Below the pieces are notes generated by a model. It was not told where the DNA came from and ran no database searches. It saw only the letters and a list, made by a program, of their open reading frames with translations. Of a DNA stretch of 20,218 nucleotides, positions 1 to 9,291 are shown piece after piece. The DNA comes from Penium margaritaceum (taxonomy: Eukaryota > Streptophyta > Zygnematophyceae > Desmidiales > Peniaceae): the NCBI GenBank assembly GCA_023375785.1, contig SZWC01025791.1, positions 1 to 20,218 on the forward strand, in the 5' to 3' direction. Numbering within the stretch: the first letter of the stretch is position 1; every line of letters starts with the position of its first letter. The position numbers and the translations under genes were made by a program.

Positions 1-3000
1 TCCTCCTCCTCCCCTCCTTAGCTATGTAGGCCCCCTCCATCCCCCCTCCATGGCTCCCTCCACCCTCTCTTCATCATCCCCCTCCTCTCCTCATATTTCT
101 TTGCCTCATTCCTCCCACATCCTCCTCCATCTCTTCCTTCTCCTCCCCCTTACTCCCTGTGATAGGGTTGTCTTGTTCCCCCTCATCTCCTTCTCCTTTC
201 TCCCTGCACATCCCCGTCCACGGCATACACTCCCAATGTACAGGCATTCCCAGGATGGCAGAGCATCGACACGTAGTCCTTTAGCAGACACTGAGGGAGA
301 ATATTGCCGTAGATTTTCCTAGAACCACACAGATTTAGACGTGTTAGTAATGCAAGCAATAGATATGAGAGAAATAGGGGGAGAAACGTGGGACATAGGT
401 GTCAGTGATAGCGGCCTTTGGTATTGGCGATAGCAGATACTACAGCTTGATGGAAGCAGCAGTGGGATTGACAGCAACACCAACGTTGGTTGGGTTAGCG
501 AAAGCACAATGAGGGTCAGTAAGGGGGATGGTCGTGATGGTAGTAGCACTTATCTTGGAAGCAGCATCGGTGGAGAGGGACCTCATGGAGTGGGCCCTTT
601 CAGTATGCTTGTTCCGGTCCACCCTTTGTTGGGAACATCTGGTGTACAAGGGGTCGATGGATGGGGATCTAGCCCAGAGGTTGAGAACGACGTGAGGAGG
701 GGTGCATGTTTGATACCAATTGGTAGGGGTTTCTAATGAGGTGGCATCGGCAGAGGGGTCTGTCCAAAGAAACACACATATGTTCGAGAGACGGAGGAAA
801 GGGTTATTGAGGACTGGATCAAGGCACTATGGGACCCATTACCGGTGAGGATAGAGGAGGTGGTGGAGGAGCCAATGGTAGAAAATGTTTCGATGGTGCT
901 ATTGAGGGCAGTAGGACTATGGGGTATGGGGAAGCGACGAAGGATGACCACCATAGAGGTCGGGAAGGAGGGCGTGGACAAGGAGCTGGGGGTATGTCAG
1001 GATTAAGTGGACAGTGCTCGCGTCTGACAGAAGGAGGAGGGAAGTCACCGGGAGAGAGAGAGTGGGGAGCGCGAAGAAACGACGAGGGATGGGGGGCAGG
1101 GATATGGGTGGACCTAGAAGAAGGGTTTGCTGCTAGCCCATCCGACAAAGCGATGTCCGGTGACACAACGTGGACCCAGGAGAACATAAGAGGGGACATC
1201 AACAATGCCCCTTTAGTTGTACCTATGAGTGCCCCAGAGTGTACCATTGTTTCCATTGAATTTCGTCATCATTCCACGGCAAGACGATGGGGGTGACGGG
1301 GGTAGGGGTCGTGAGCCCTACATGAAAGTGCCATTCTCATTGGCGCTGGTGCCGCATCGAACCGGACGGCATGTGGAGAGATGGAAAGAGGAGCCGATTG
1401 ACAGCATGTCCACAAATAGGATAGAGGTGTGGCAGGACTACTCGGGCCAACTGGCAGGAGTTGAGGATTTCACTGAGGCTACTCAGCCTGCACCCCCGAG
1501 CTGGTGGCGGTAGTTCATCCCAGGAGGTAGGGGCTGGGTGATATTGCTGGCCCTGTCCCAACGGCAATTAGAGATGTTGTCCTTGAAGGGAGTTTCTGGC
1601 AGATGTAATGGGCTGACCGGGGCCGGGGATGGTGTGGGGCGATGTTGTAGTAGATTCGGAGGTAGAGGTGGCAAGAGACATAGGAGGATCGGGTTCGGCA
1701 ATGCCCCCCTTAAGGGCGGTGGGTGCTCAGGAGGAGAAAGATGTAGAAGGGGAGCTCAGGCGTTGCTAATAGGGATGACTGGTATAGAGGGCATGGGAGT
1801 GAGGCTAGGAGAGAGCTGCTAGAGTGTGGAAACGGAGAGTAAGAGTGCGCTAGATCCATGGCCTGGCATTGGCACACAACAAGGAAACGGCTTCAAAGGC
1901 AGATCGGGACGGGGAGACTCACAAATGGTAACGAGAGAAGATGGACTAGGATGGTTAGAGGCCAGCTCTAGGTACCAAGGAGGAGATGGTGATCGAGGGT
2001 GGGAAAACCTCACCACAGGGCTGGAGGGACCATGGGAGAGCAACATGAGTGGCAACAGTAGCCAATAGGTACTGTGGACACGGTGGAGGGGCTGTTTGCT
2101 CGACTGTGCAGGAAGTAGTAGGCGCAATTTGTAGCTGTTCAGGTACGATGAGCAAGTGGATGGTACCTCAGTGCTCTCCATCAGTAGTGGGAGTGTCTTG
2201 AATGGCGTTCAACCAGGCAGGGATGGAGACGGTAGCACTTCACCGGGAGGTGGCAACATAGAGAGATGCATGAATGCAGCAAGACCAATGGTTAGACGAG
2301 TTGGGAATGGAGGTACAACAGCTACAAGTGGGGCTCCACATTTAGGAGCAGTGGGATGCACTGGGATCGGAGGAGCATCAAGGGTTCCTCATGGGGCTAC
2401 AACATCAGATGTGGGAGCTAGGAGCACACACACAGATCCTTGTACTATGGTAGGTGGAATTGGTCATAAATTTGGCAGAGAGGGACGAGGGTGGGAGCCG
2501 TCAGTGCAACAAGGACAGAGGCATGATGTTCCTTGGTGCCATTCTTGTGGGAGGGACGGAGGTGCTAACTGAATCACAAACAAAGGAGGGTACAATGCCA
2601 GAGGGAAGGCCAGGAGTCCGCCGGGAGGCTGGGCCCGTGGTGCCAACTATGCGAGTATTGATACCCTTGGACGAGAGGGAGCAAGACACCAAGGAAAGCG
2701 TAAGGACACAGGACGTGGAGACGCGAGGATAGCAGTAGAGACTGAAGTACCAATGACTATGGACAGGAGCGGGAGGCAGCTGTATCTAGGAAGCCAAGAG
2801 GTGGAGGGGGGGGAGCCGGCACCAAAGACTGTGACGCCAGTAGAAACATTGGGCCCTGGCAGTGCTGGCAGAGCTGTCCCCATTGGTAGGACCGATCGTC
2901 CCAGTCCCGACTCAAGATTGCACATCCTCAATGGGGCCTTTGCTGAGAGAGACATGGGGGGTTCTAGGAAATGCACCAGGAGCAACACATGCTTGGGTGC

Positions 3001-3765
3001 GGATGCAAGTGCTAGGAGAGATGCAATGGATGTTAGGATTGATACCAGGAGTGACAGAATGGACACGAGGGATGTTAGGACCGGCACCGGTAGTGGCAGA
3101 GCCGCCAATAGCACGGAAAGAGTGATAGCAGAGGGAAGATAGACCCCAAGAGAGGCAGCCATGTACCATAACACGTTGTCAGAGGAGGTGGCAGTAGGGA
3201 AGGGATGAATGGAGCACGTGGCTAAGAAGGAGGGGGGATGGACAAAGGGGGAGAAGATGCCAAGGAGCCTCAAAGGCCAAGAGGGAGAGCGAGACCAATG
3301 GAGGAGGAATGAGATGAGGGAGTAGAGACAAAGGAGGAGGAGAGTGAGGAGCAAAGAGTGTAAGCCAGAGACCGACACCGGGATAGGAGAGATGCAATGG
3401 AGATGCAGTAAGCACGCCACCTCGCCCGCTATAGGCAGTCCATTCGGGCCATGCGTGCCTGAAAAAACGTTTTCAAGACATCTGCCGCCAAGGTAGGTTC
3501 GTGGTGCTAGATACCGGGGCAGGACGGTAAAAGCAGCCATGGCCAGCCCACAAAAGATTGAGGAGGAGGACAATGGCAGTGGAGAGGCGGTCTGGCTTGC
3601 GGCAGTAGAGGGAGCGGAGGCGATGGAGGGGTGGAGGTGGTATGGGAGGGGGATGATGGCCAATTGCAGAACTGATAAAAAAATACCCCGGGCTTAGGAG
3701 GTGACGGTGGTCACAAGGATAGACACGAGCACAAAATTAAAGAGAGAGGGGAGGAAGGGGACAAA
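1..3765. other. Gene-poor low-complexity region, pyrimidine-rich then purine-rich
   Basis: I see no supportable gene here. The first 230 bases or so are strongly C/T-rich on the + strand; from about 240 the bias flips and the strand is G/A-rich as far as the retroelement. Open frames exist on both strands (for example + 829-1296, + 1229-1513, + 2156-2572, and a 338-codon - strand frame at 2647-3663), but their products are Gly/Arg-rich or Leu/Ser/Pro-rich, as expected from skewed base composition, and none shows a recognisable domain. Parts of 1160-1510 have more balanced composition and could be remnants of old coding DNA; that is only a suspicion. Confidence 0.6.
2990..3125. repeat. Degenerate short tandem-like repeat
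   Basis: The + strand shows recurring words such as GATGTTAGGA (twice), AGGAGTGACAGAATGGACA and ACGAGGGATG spaced a few tens of bases apart. Read in one + frame they give an Asp/Arg-rich string with alternating acidic and basic residues. This looks like a decayed short-period repeat within the purine-rich region rather than a gene. The unit length is not clean, so the call is tentative. Confidence 0.3.
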
Positions 3766-3770
3766 GCCAC
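3766..3770. repeat. 5-bp target site duplication (left) of Copia element 1
   Basis: GCCAC lies directly before the first base of the 5' LTR and recurs directly after the last base of the 3' LTR at 10244-10248. Five base pairs is the usual target duplication of Ty1/copia elements. The match fixes both outer ends of the element and shows that the two LTRs belong to one insertion. Confidence 0.8.
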
Positions 3771-4030
3771 TATTGACAAATTGACCTTCCGCATGCCCAA
3801 GTGCGGCACCGGGAGGCACCGACGAGCCACGAGTGAGAGGAAAATCCTTGCAGTTGGATCTAGCGGCTAGAGGATCGCTCCGATCCTAAAATGGAGGATT
3901 GCCCCTGAAAGTTGACAATTTGTTGAATCTGTGGAAGTTGTTGTATGGAATTGGACAAGTAATGAGGGAGATATGAGCTTCCAAATTTGGGGTGTGCGCG
4001 GCGGCTCTGGGAACCAGCCGCGACTCAACT

Positions 4031-4126
4031 TCCGGTGAATAATCGACCAGACCGAGTAACAAACTTCCATCTATAGATTTTTCTCCGGAAAGACTGCCAA
4101 GGCATCCGGTGGATAATCCACCGGAT
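4031..4126 (+). repeat. Paired 18-bp motif and perfect palindrome inside the LTR
   Basis: TCCGGTGAATAATCGACC (4031-4048) and TCCGGTGGATAATCCACC (4105-4122) match at 16 of 18 bases and are 74 bases apart. The second forms a perfect hairpin with 10-bp arms, ATCCGGTGGA at 4104-4113 and TCCACCGGAT at 4117-4126, and a 3-base loop. The 3' LTR keeps both copies at the same 74-base spacing (9548-9565 and 9622-9639) with one arm mismatch. They could be protein-binding sites in the LTR promoter or an RNA structure; the function is not known. Confidence 0.55.
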
Positions 4127-4146
4127 CTAGTATTGCAGGTTGTTAC

Positions 4147-4689
4147 CGAGGGACTTGGACAAAATCCTGGCTCAGCATCCGAAACTCAGTAGTACATTTT
4201 GTAACTTGGAGACAGTCAAAATTCTGACTGCAGGTCCGCAGACAGGTTTCAAACCTCGTCACACCCCATCACCAAACTCGACCCAAAAGTGGGAAAGATG
4301 CATCGGAACAGTGCAAGAGGATCCCTACATCACGTGCAATGGGATTTGTGCCTTGGGAAAGGCTCTTTGCAAGTGAAGGAAGGTGCCACGGCGTGTGTGC
4401 ACCATGGAGGCGTTAGGNCGAGGGACTTGGACAAAATCCTGGCTCAGCATCCGAAACTCAGTAGTACATTTTGTAACTTGGAGACAGTCAAAATTCTGAC
4501 TGCAGGTCCGCAGACAGGTTTCAAACCTCGTCACACCCCATCACCAAACTCGACCCAAAAGTGGGAAAGATGCATCGGAACAGTGCAAGAGGATCCCTAC
4601 ATCACGTGCAATGGGATTTGTGCCTTGGGAAAGGCTCTTTGCAAGTGAAGGAAGGTGCCACGGCGTGTGTGCACCATGGAGGCGTTAGG
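4147..4689 (+). repeat. Exact 271-bp tandem duplication separated by a single N (likely assembly artefact)
   Basis: Bases 4147-4417 are identical to 4419-4689, with one N at 4418 between them. The 3' LTR of the same element has only one copy of this stretch, and removing one copy restores equal LTR lengths. Two old diverged LTRs would not be expected to hold a perfectly identical internal duplication. The simplest reading is two overlapping contig ends that were abutted with an N instead of being merged. Confidence 0.88.
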
Positions 4690-4792
4690 CATTTCTGTGG
4701 TGGGTGAGACCTGCGCTTCGACAAGCATAACTTGGGCTACGCTTGGCCAAATCGCACACAGTTTGGTGTGTTGGAGAGCTCATGACTAGCCC

Positions 4793-4799
4793 TATAAAT
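4793..4799 (+). promoter_or_regulatory. TATA box in the 5' LTR of Copia element 1
   Basis: TATAAAT lies about 200 bases before the LTR end, a plausible position for the RNA polymerase II promoter of a copia LTR, with transcription expected to start some 25-35 bases downstream. The matching site in the 3' LTR (10035-10041) reads TATGAAT, so only the 5' copy keeps a consensus box. No transcript evidence is available. Confidence 0.55.
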
Positions 4800-4997
4800 G
4801 TTCTGATCATGTCTAAACACTAACGCAAAATGTTGTTATTCCCTTTGCAAACTGACTGTCTCTAAATTCTTGCTCACATAGCGCGAGGCGACTAGAAAGT
4901 TCACGCACAGTCTTAGATTCGCCCAAAACGAAAGACGTGAACCACTAGAGAAGATCACACCAATGTCGGGACCACACCACGTAGATTTCATGACAAA

Positions 4998-5012
4998 GGG
5001 TTATGGGCCCAC
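4998..5012 (+). other. Primer-binding site of Copia element 1, matching the initiator tRNA-Met anticodon arm
   Basis: GGGTTATGGGCCCAC starts two bases after the 5' LTR. It is the reverse complement of the anticodon stem-loop of plant-type initiator tRNA-Met (GTGGGCCCATAACCC, with CAT as anticodon), as I recall that tRNA. Priming from a cleaved half of this tRNA is known for Drosophila copia, yeast Ty5 and Volvox Osser. Most plant copia elements use the 3' end of the same tRNA instead. The position directly after the LTR and the 15-base match make the assignment likely; the tRNA sequence is from memory, not from this window. Confidence 0.75.
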
Positions 5013-5115
5013 GGGTCTAATCGTCTCAAACATTCACGCTTATACAGTTCACGGGACTGTCATCTTGGACGTCGTCGTCAAGTTCTGAGAACCCGTCGGA
5101 ATAAACGTTGCACAA

Positions 5116-5940
5116 ATGGCGCAGAAGTAGACGCAACCCATTCAGAAGTATGCGGGTAGCCCAGGCTTTAGGCTATGGAGGTGGCAGTTTGAGCTGCACC
5201 TTGCACATAAGGGGTTGCTGGACGTTATGTTGGGAAAGGAGGTACTTGCAGAGGCTATTGCTACAGACGCGAAGAAGCAAACCATCAAAAAGAAGAACAC
5301 GGAGGCGCTCATGCTCATGGTTTTTGGGACAGCCAAGTCGTAGTGGAGCTACTTCCAAGGCTGTTATTTGGCAGCCGAAGCGTGGCAAAAACTTTGCGTC
5401 ATTCACTTATCCAAGTTGCTCGCGAACAAAATCATCGCGATGAAGCAGCTCCTCATGGTGAGAATCGAGGAAGATGATGTCATCTCCGCCTTGCAGCAGA
5501 TCGAGCCGCTCGCCTCAAAATGCACCGACGTAGGGTGGAAGATCGATACACTGTTACAAGCGATGGCCCTCCTCATGGCCCAGCCTGAAATTTTGGGTCT
5601 CCTAATCACCGTCCTTGGAGGATGGCTGAAGGACAAGCTCACCTATGGTGTGGTCGTAGAGTACATCTGCAACGAGGCATAGCACCGGAGCTGCAGGGAT
5701 TCCTCGTCTTCCTCATTGGCCCTCGTCACCAAAACACGTGGTGGCGGAAGCGAGGGCAACGGAAGCGGCAAAAAGGGTAGCTACAAGAAGGGTGCCAAGA
5801 AAGGTGCATGCCGCAACTTCAACAAGGAGGGCCATTGGGCCTGTGAGTGCCCGGAGGAGGCAAAGGCTGGCGGCAAAAATACCAAAGGCAGGTCACTCCT
5901 CAACGACAACAAGAGTCACTTCCTAAAGAAGGCTTATAGA
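5116..5940 (+). pseudogene. gag: gag remnant of Copia element 1 (capsid and nucleocapsid)
   Basis: Gag forms the virus-like particle that packages element RNA in the cytoplasm. I start at the ATG at 5116, about 100 bases after the primer site; it is followed by a run matching the copia gag N-terminus (YAGSPGFRLWRWQFELHL, then KGLLDVMLGKEV), the pattern of the gag-polypeptide/UBN2 family. One frame carries the whole region but with TAG stops at 5128, 5341 and 5680. A basic Gly/Lys stretch leads to a CCHC zinc knuckle at 5809-5850, where the second cysteine is replaced by Phe (TTC at 5818): C-x2-F-x4-H-x4-C. Gag runs on into protease in the same frame, as in single-polyprotein copia elements. 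It cannot give a full product. Confidence 0.85.
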
Positions 5941-6189
5941 CGGTGCCTAGATTCTGGGGCCGAGGAGCACACCCAGGTCGAGAAGGTGGGGTTCGTTACC
6001 TACGAGAAGTCCTCCAAGTCAATGGTGGTCACGAACGACAACGTCAAGCCAGCGGCCGGCCAAGGCGACGTGGAGGTGGAAGTCGTGGTGGGTCGTAAGA
6101 AGGAGCTGTGCACAATCCGTGATGTGCAGTACATCCCCGGCTTGGCTGACATTCTAAGTGTAAGCCACTTGAAAAAAGAAGGGGTATGA
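5941..6189 (+). pseudogene. Aspartic protease remnant of Copia element 1
   Basis: The retroviral-type aspartic protease cleaves the Gag-Pol polyprotein. The active-site triad is visible as CLDSGAEEH, with Asp at 5950-5952 followed by Ser-Gly; the usual His-Met after it has become His-Thr. The C-terminal part ends with DVQYIPGLADILSVSHL, matching the conserved end of copia proteases. It shares the gag frame and is open across this interval. At about 6184 an extra G in a G-run shifts the frame and creates a TGA at 6187; the next coding frame resumes at once with GYEVLF. Confidence 0.85.
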
Positions 6190-7330
6190 GGTGCTCTTCT
6201 GCAGGAAAGGCACAGTGGTGCGCAACGACGACGGCGGCGAGGTCGTGTTGGAGGCGAAGTACAAAGGCGCTCTCTACATTATGGATACCTAGGTGATCCC
6301 CACGTCATCGGACGTAGCAGACTCGCAGGAGCGCGTCGTCAACATGGCCAAGGAAGGAGTTGCTCATCTGGAGCACTAGCACCGACGGTTGGGGCATTCA
6401 GCGTCCGCAATCGTTAAGGAGATGGCGAAGCGCCACATGGTGCACGGACTCATCATCGACAGTGTAGGAGTTGCAGCAACAGATGCAACAGCGCACAAAA
6501 ATTGAGAGCCTTGCATTTTGGGCAAGGCGCGTCGCATGTTGTTTAATGAGAACGCGACTCGTGCAAAGGACCTGCTGGAGGTCGTGCACAGTGACGTGTG
6601 CGGATCATTCGAAACATCGTCAAACAGCAGCCTGAAATACTTTGTCACCTTCATCAATGACTATAGCAGGAAGCTCTACGTGTACTTCATGAAGCAGAAA
6701 GGTGAGGTCATGGACCGACTGAAGGAGTACGTTGCAACGGTGGAGAGGCAAACTAGCTGGAAGGTCAGAGCACTATGCAACAACAATGGCGAAGAGTACA
6801 TGGGCTGCAGCGGGTGGATGAAGCAACAAGGAATCAAGTGGGAACCCACTACGCCGTACTTGTCACAGTCCAACGGAATGGTGGAGCGGGCGAACCAGAC
6901 GCTGCTAAACATGGTGCGGATCATGCTTGTGGATGGGGGGTACCCATGAGGGTACTAGGCGGAGGCTGTTCGTACAGCGAGCTACACCATCAACCTCATC
7001 CCAATAGCGGTGGTAAAGGGTAAGGGCAGCTGGAAGACGCTACAAGAGGTTTGGAGCGGGTGCAAGCCAAACGTGGCGTACCTGAATGTGTTTGGGTACA
7101 AGGCATACGCAATGGTGCAGGAGGCGCAGTGACTCGACAGCAAGCTAGAATCGCGGGCAAAGCCGTGCTTGTTCCTCGGCTACGAGAGCATGCAAAAGGC
7201 GCATCACCTCTGGGACCCGCGCACTTAAGAGATCATTTGCAGCTGTGACATTGAGTTTGACAAGCAGTAGAGCTTCATCAGGATCAACAACGACATGAGC
7301 GTTGAGTGGTTCTAGCTCCTTGAGTACAAG
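6190..7330 (+). pseudogene. Integrase remnant of Copia element 1
   Basis: Integrase inserts the cDNA into nuclear DNA. Visible parts: the GAG-pre-integrase/zinc-binding segment (HRRLGHSASAIVKEM, then EPCILGKARRM), where the first Cys of the C-x2-C pair is a TGA stop at 6503; then the rve catalytic core. The first catalytic Asp is in VVHSDVCG (6593-6595). The second is lost: the usual D-N-G reads N-N-G (AAC at 6782-6784). The catalytic Glu is kept in NGMVERANQTL (6884-6886). Stops in this frame occur at 6290, 6377, 6503, 6947, 6956, 7130, 7226, 7268 and 7313, the last few in the C-terminal part that includes VFGYKAYAMV and CLFLGYES. The 7331-7640 stretch is a poorly conserved, acidic linker to the RT. 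Confidence 0.88.
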
Positions 7331-7639
7331 AAGAAGCCGGCGGACGCGGAGGTCGAGGATGCGGCGTGGGAGCGCGGTGGTGCAGCAGGTGCAGCAGCCA
7401 AAGTAGAGGACTCCAATGACGATGTAGTTGGGCTGGAGATTCGGTGGAAAGATCCGTCGGAGGAGGCACTACGGGTGCCAAAGCGCAAACTCCTAGCAGA
7501 GTTTGTGTCATGCGTCACAGAAAAATCCTCCTGACGTGAGGCACCACCAAAACTACCACGCCGCAGCAGAAGGCATCGGAGAGCAGAGAAGCGCTTTGAC
7601 ACAGGCACCGGTCGATGGATCAACATGGCGCGGTACATG

Positions 7640-8665
7640 CTGGCTGCATCAACGGAGCTGACAACAGTGGAAGAGGTACTTGCGCGGCCCAAGGGGGAGG
7701 ACTGGGACGCCGCCATCAAGTCGGAGTTGGCATCCATTGCTAAAAACGACACATGAGAGCTGGTTAACAAGCTGAAAGACGCCAAGGTCATCGGCTCCAA
7801 GTGGGTCTTTAAGTTCAAATTCACGAAGTGTGGTGGACAAGTACAAAGCATGGCCCATGGCGAAGGGACACGCACAGCGTAAGGACGAGCACTACGATGA
7901 GATGTTTTCCTTTGTTGCAAAGTTCACAAGCATCCGGATGATCCTTTCGGTGGCAGCCGCGAAGGATATGGAGCTCTTCCAGATGGACGCAAAAACGGCC
8001 TTCCTCAATGGCATCCTCGACAAAGAAATCTACATGGAGGTGCCTGAAGGGGGTGGAGGCGTCGGGGTGCAAGGTATGCAAGCTGTGGAAGTCCTTGTAA
8101 GAGCTAAAACAATCGCCCCGATGCTGGTATCAACACATAAACAGCTTCATGGCACAATTTGGCTTCAAGCGCTGTGATTTGGATCACAGCATGTATGTGC
8201 GGCGCAACAAGAAGCTCCATCAGATCGTTGCACTTTACGTAGATGATCTAATCCTGTGCGACTCAGACATGCCGTGCCTACAATAGCTGAAAGAGCAACT
8301 AAGCAGCGTGTTCCAGATGTTGGACGTGGGGGAGCTGGAGTTTTACTACGGGATGAGCATTACGTGGAACTGAAGGGCATGCACGCTTGAGTTGGGACAG
8401 GCCAAATACGTGGCCGAGGTGTTGAAGCAGTACAGTATGGAGGACTACAAACCAGTCTGCAGTCTTGTCTTCACGACCTGTGAACAGAGTGCGACAATGG
8501 TGCCGCAAGCAAAAGAATAGTGGGAGGATATGGCAGGGATGCCCTACCAATCAGTTGTGGGCAACCTCATGTACGCCATGGTGGGGACTTGACCGTACCT
8601 AGCCTACGTGGTGGGCCAAGTGAGCAGGTACGTGGCCGATCCTGGACCACTACATTGGTAGGCTA
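7640..8665 (+). pseudogene. Reverse transcriptase remnant of Copia element 1 (RVT_2 type)
   Basis: The RT copies element RNA to cDNA inside the particle. N-terminal landmarks EDWDAAIKSELASI and GSKWVFKFKF are in one frame with a TGA at 7754. A frame change near 7830 leads to VDKYKAWPMAKGHAQ and FQMDAKTAFLNG, with the first catalytic Asp at 7986-7988. An extra G near 8049 shifts the frame again, leading to ELKQSPRCW, then the active site LYVDDLILC (YVDD at 8236-8247) and the connection region GNLMYAMVGT. Stops in this last frame are at 8098, 8284, 8371, 8518, 8590 and 8659. The metal-binding Asp residues survive although the frame does not. Confidence 0.9.
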
Positions 8666-9246
8666 TCAAGCGCATCCTCCGCTACCTACAGGCGACGTGG
8701 CACACGCGCCTGAGGTTTGACGGCAAGGGGCGGATGACCCTTTGCATCTGGTCTGCTACACAGAAACAGACTACGCTGGCGATGTGGACAAGCGAAAGTC
8801 CACATCTGGCTACGTGTTCTTCCTCACTAGTGTAGCGGTCTCGTGGTGCAGCAGGAAGCCAGGAGTGTGTCGCCACCTCCACAGTGAAAGCAGAGTACAT
8901 TGCATTGGTCGAGGCGGTCAAGGAGGTGGTGTGGCTCCGCAGGTTGCTGGGAGAGCTGTGTGTGCCACAACAAGAGCCTACGGTGGTACAAGAGGACAAC
9001 ACCGACTCCATCTCACTGACGAACAACCCGACGCAGTACAGGAGGACGAAGCACATCAATGTACGTTATCATCACGCATGGGACATCGTTGAGAAAGGGC
9101 AGGTGGTGCTGCAGCACTACAGCATGCACAACATGCTTGCGAATTTCTTAACCAATGCGCAACCCACAACACGGCATGCGATGAGCGTGGTCGGGCTTGG
9201 AATGACCAGCTATGATGGGCTGGAGGGCGTAACGGAAGATGAGTGA
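8666..9246 (+). pseudogene. RNase H remnant of Copia element 1
   Basis: RNase H removes the RNA strand after copying. The domain is recognisable from [20 protein letters not shown] (frame opened by a one-base loss in a G-run near 8727) and, after a one-base gain near 8862, [19 protein letters not shown], then [20 protein letters not shown] and HINVRYHHA. The usual HID-V-RYH has Asn for Asp. The product ends in TEDE with a TGA at 9244-9246, about 30 bases before the polypurine tract, so the C-terminus looks natural and the last 120 codons are open. Confidence 0.88.
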
Positions 9247-9278
9247 GAGCAAGCTGGAGCAGCGGGCATGGAAGGTGC

Positions 9279-9291
9279 AAGGGGGGGGGAA
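9279..9291 (+). other. Polypurine tract of Copia element 1
   Basis: AAGGGGGGGGGAA lies directly before the 3' LTR. In LTR retrotransposons this RNase H-resistant purine run primes plus-strand DNA synthesis, and its position marks the LTR start at 9292. Confidence 0.75.

Larger units (their letters stand above)
3771..4995 (+). repeat. 5' LTR of Copia element 1
   Basis: This stretch aligns throughout with 9292-10243. Shared landmarks include TGCCCAAGTGCG, GGAGGATTGCCCCT, GGGGTGTGCGCGGCGGCTCTGG, AACTTGGGCTACGCTTGGCC and the closing GATCACACCAA. The ends are TATTG...GACA here and CATTG...GACA in the 3' copy, so the usual TG start has mutated. The apparent length is 1225 bases, but 272 belong to a duplication around the N at 4418; without it the length is 953, against 952 for the 3' LTR. 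The copies differ at well over one base in ten by eye, with many transitions, which points to an old insertion. Confidence 0.9.

Noticed and set aside
829..1296. Gly/Arg-rich + strand open frame of 155 codons
   Set aside because: The composition follows the purine bias, and the frame overlaps an equally long open frame on the - strand. The more balanced C-terminal third is not enough to call a gene.
2647..3663. A 338-codon open frame on the - strand with many Leu/Ser/Pro residues that could suggest a membrane protein
   Set aside because: The opposite strand is strongly purine-rich, which by itself yields Leu/Ser/Pro-rich pyrimidine codons with few stops on the - strand. No ordered membrane segments, domain or coding-type codon variety is visible.
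4147..4689. A genuine tandem duplication within the LTR
   Set aside because: The copies are perfectly identical in an otherwise old element, an N separates them exactly, and the other LTR lacks the second copy. Contig overlap is simpler.
5116..9246. Alternative genetic code (TAG/TAA read as Gln, as in some ulvophyte algae) to explain the many stops in pol
   Set aside because: TGA stops are also frequent, several stops fall at conserved Trp or Arg positions rather than Gln, and frameshifts are present too. Ordinary decay explains all of it.
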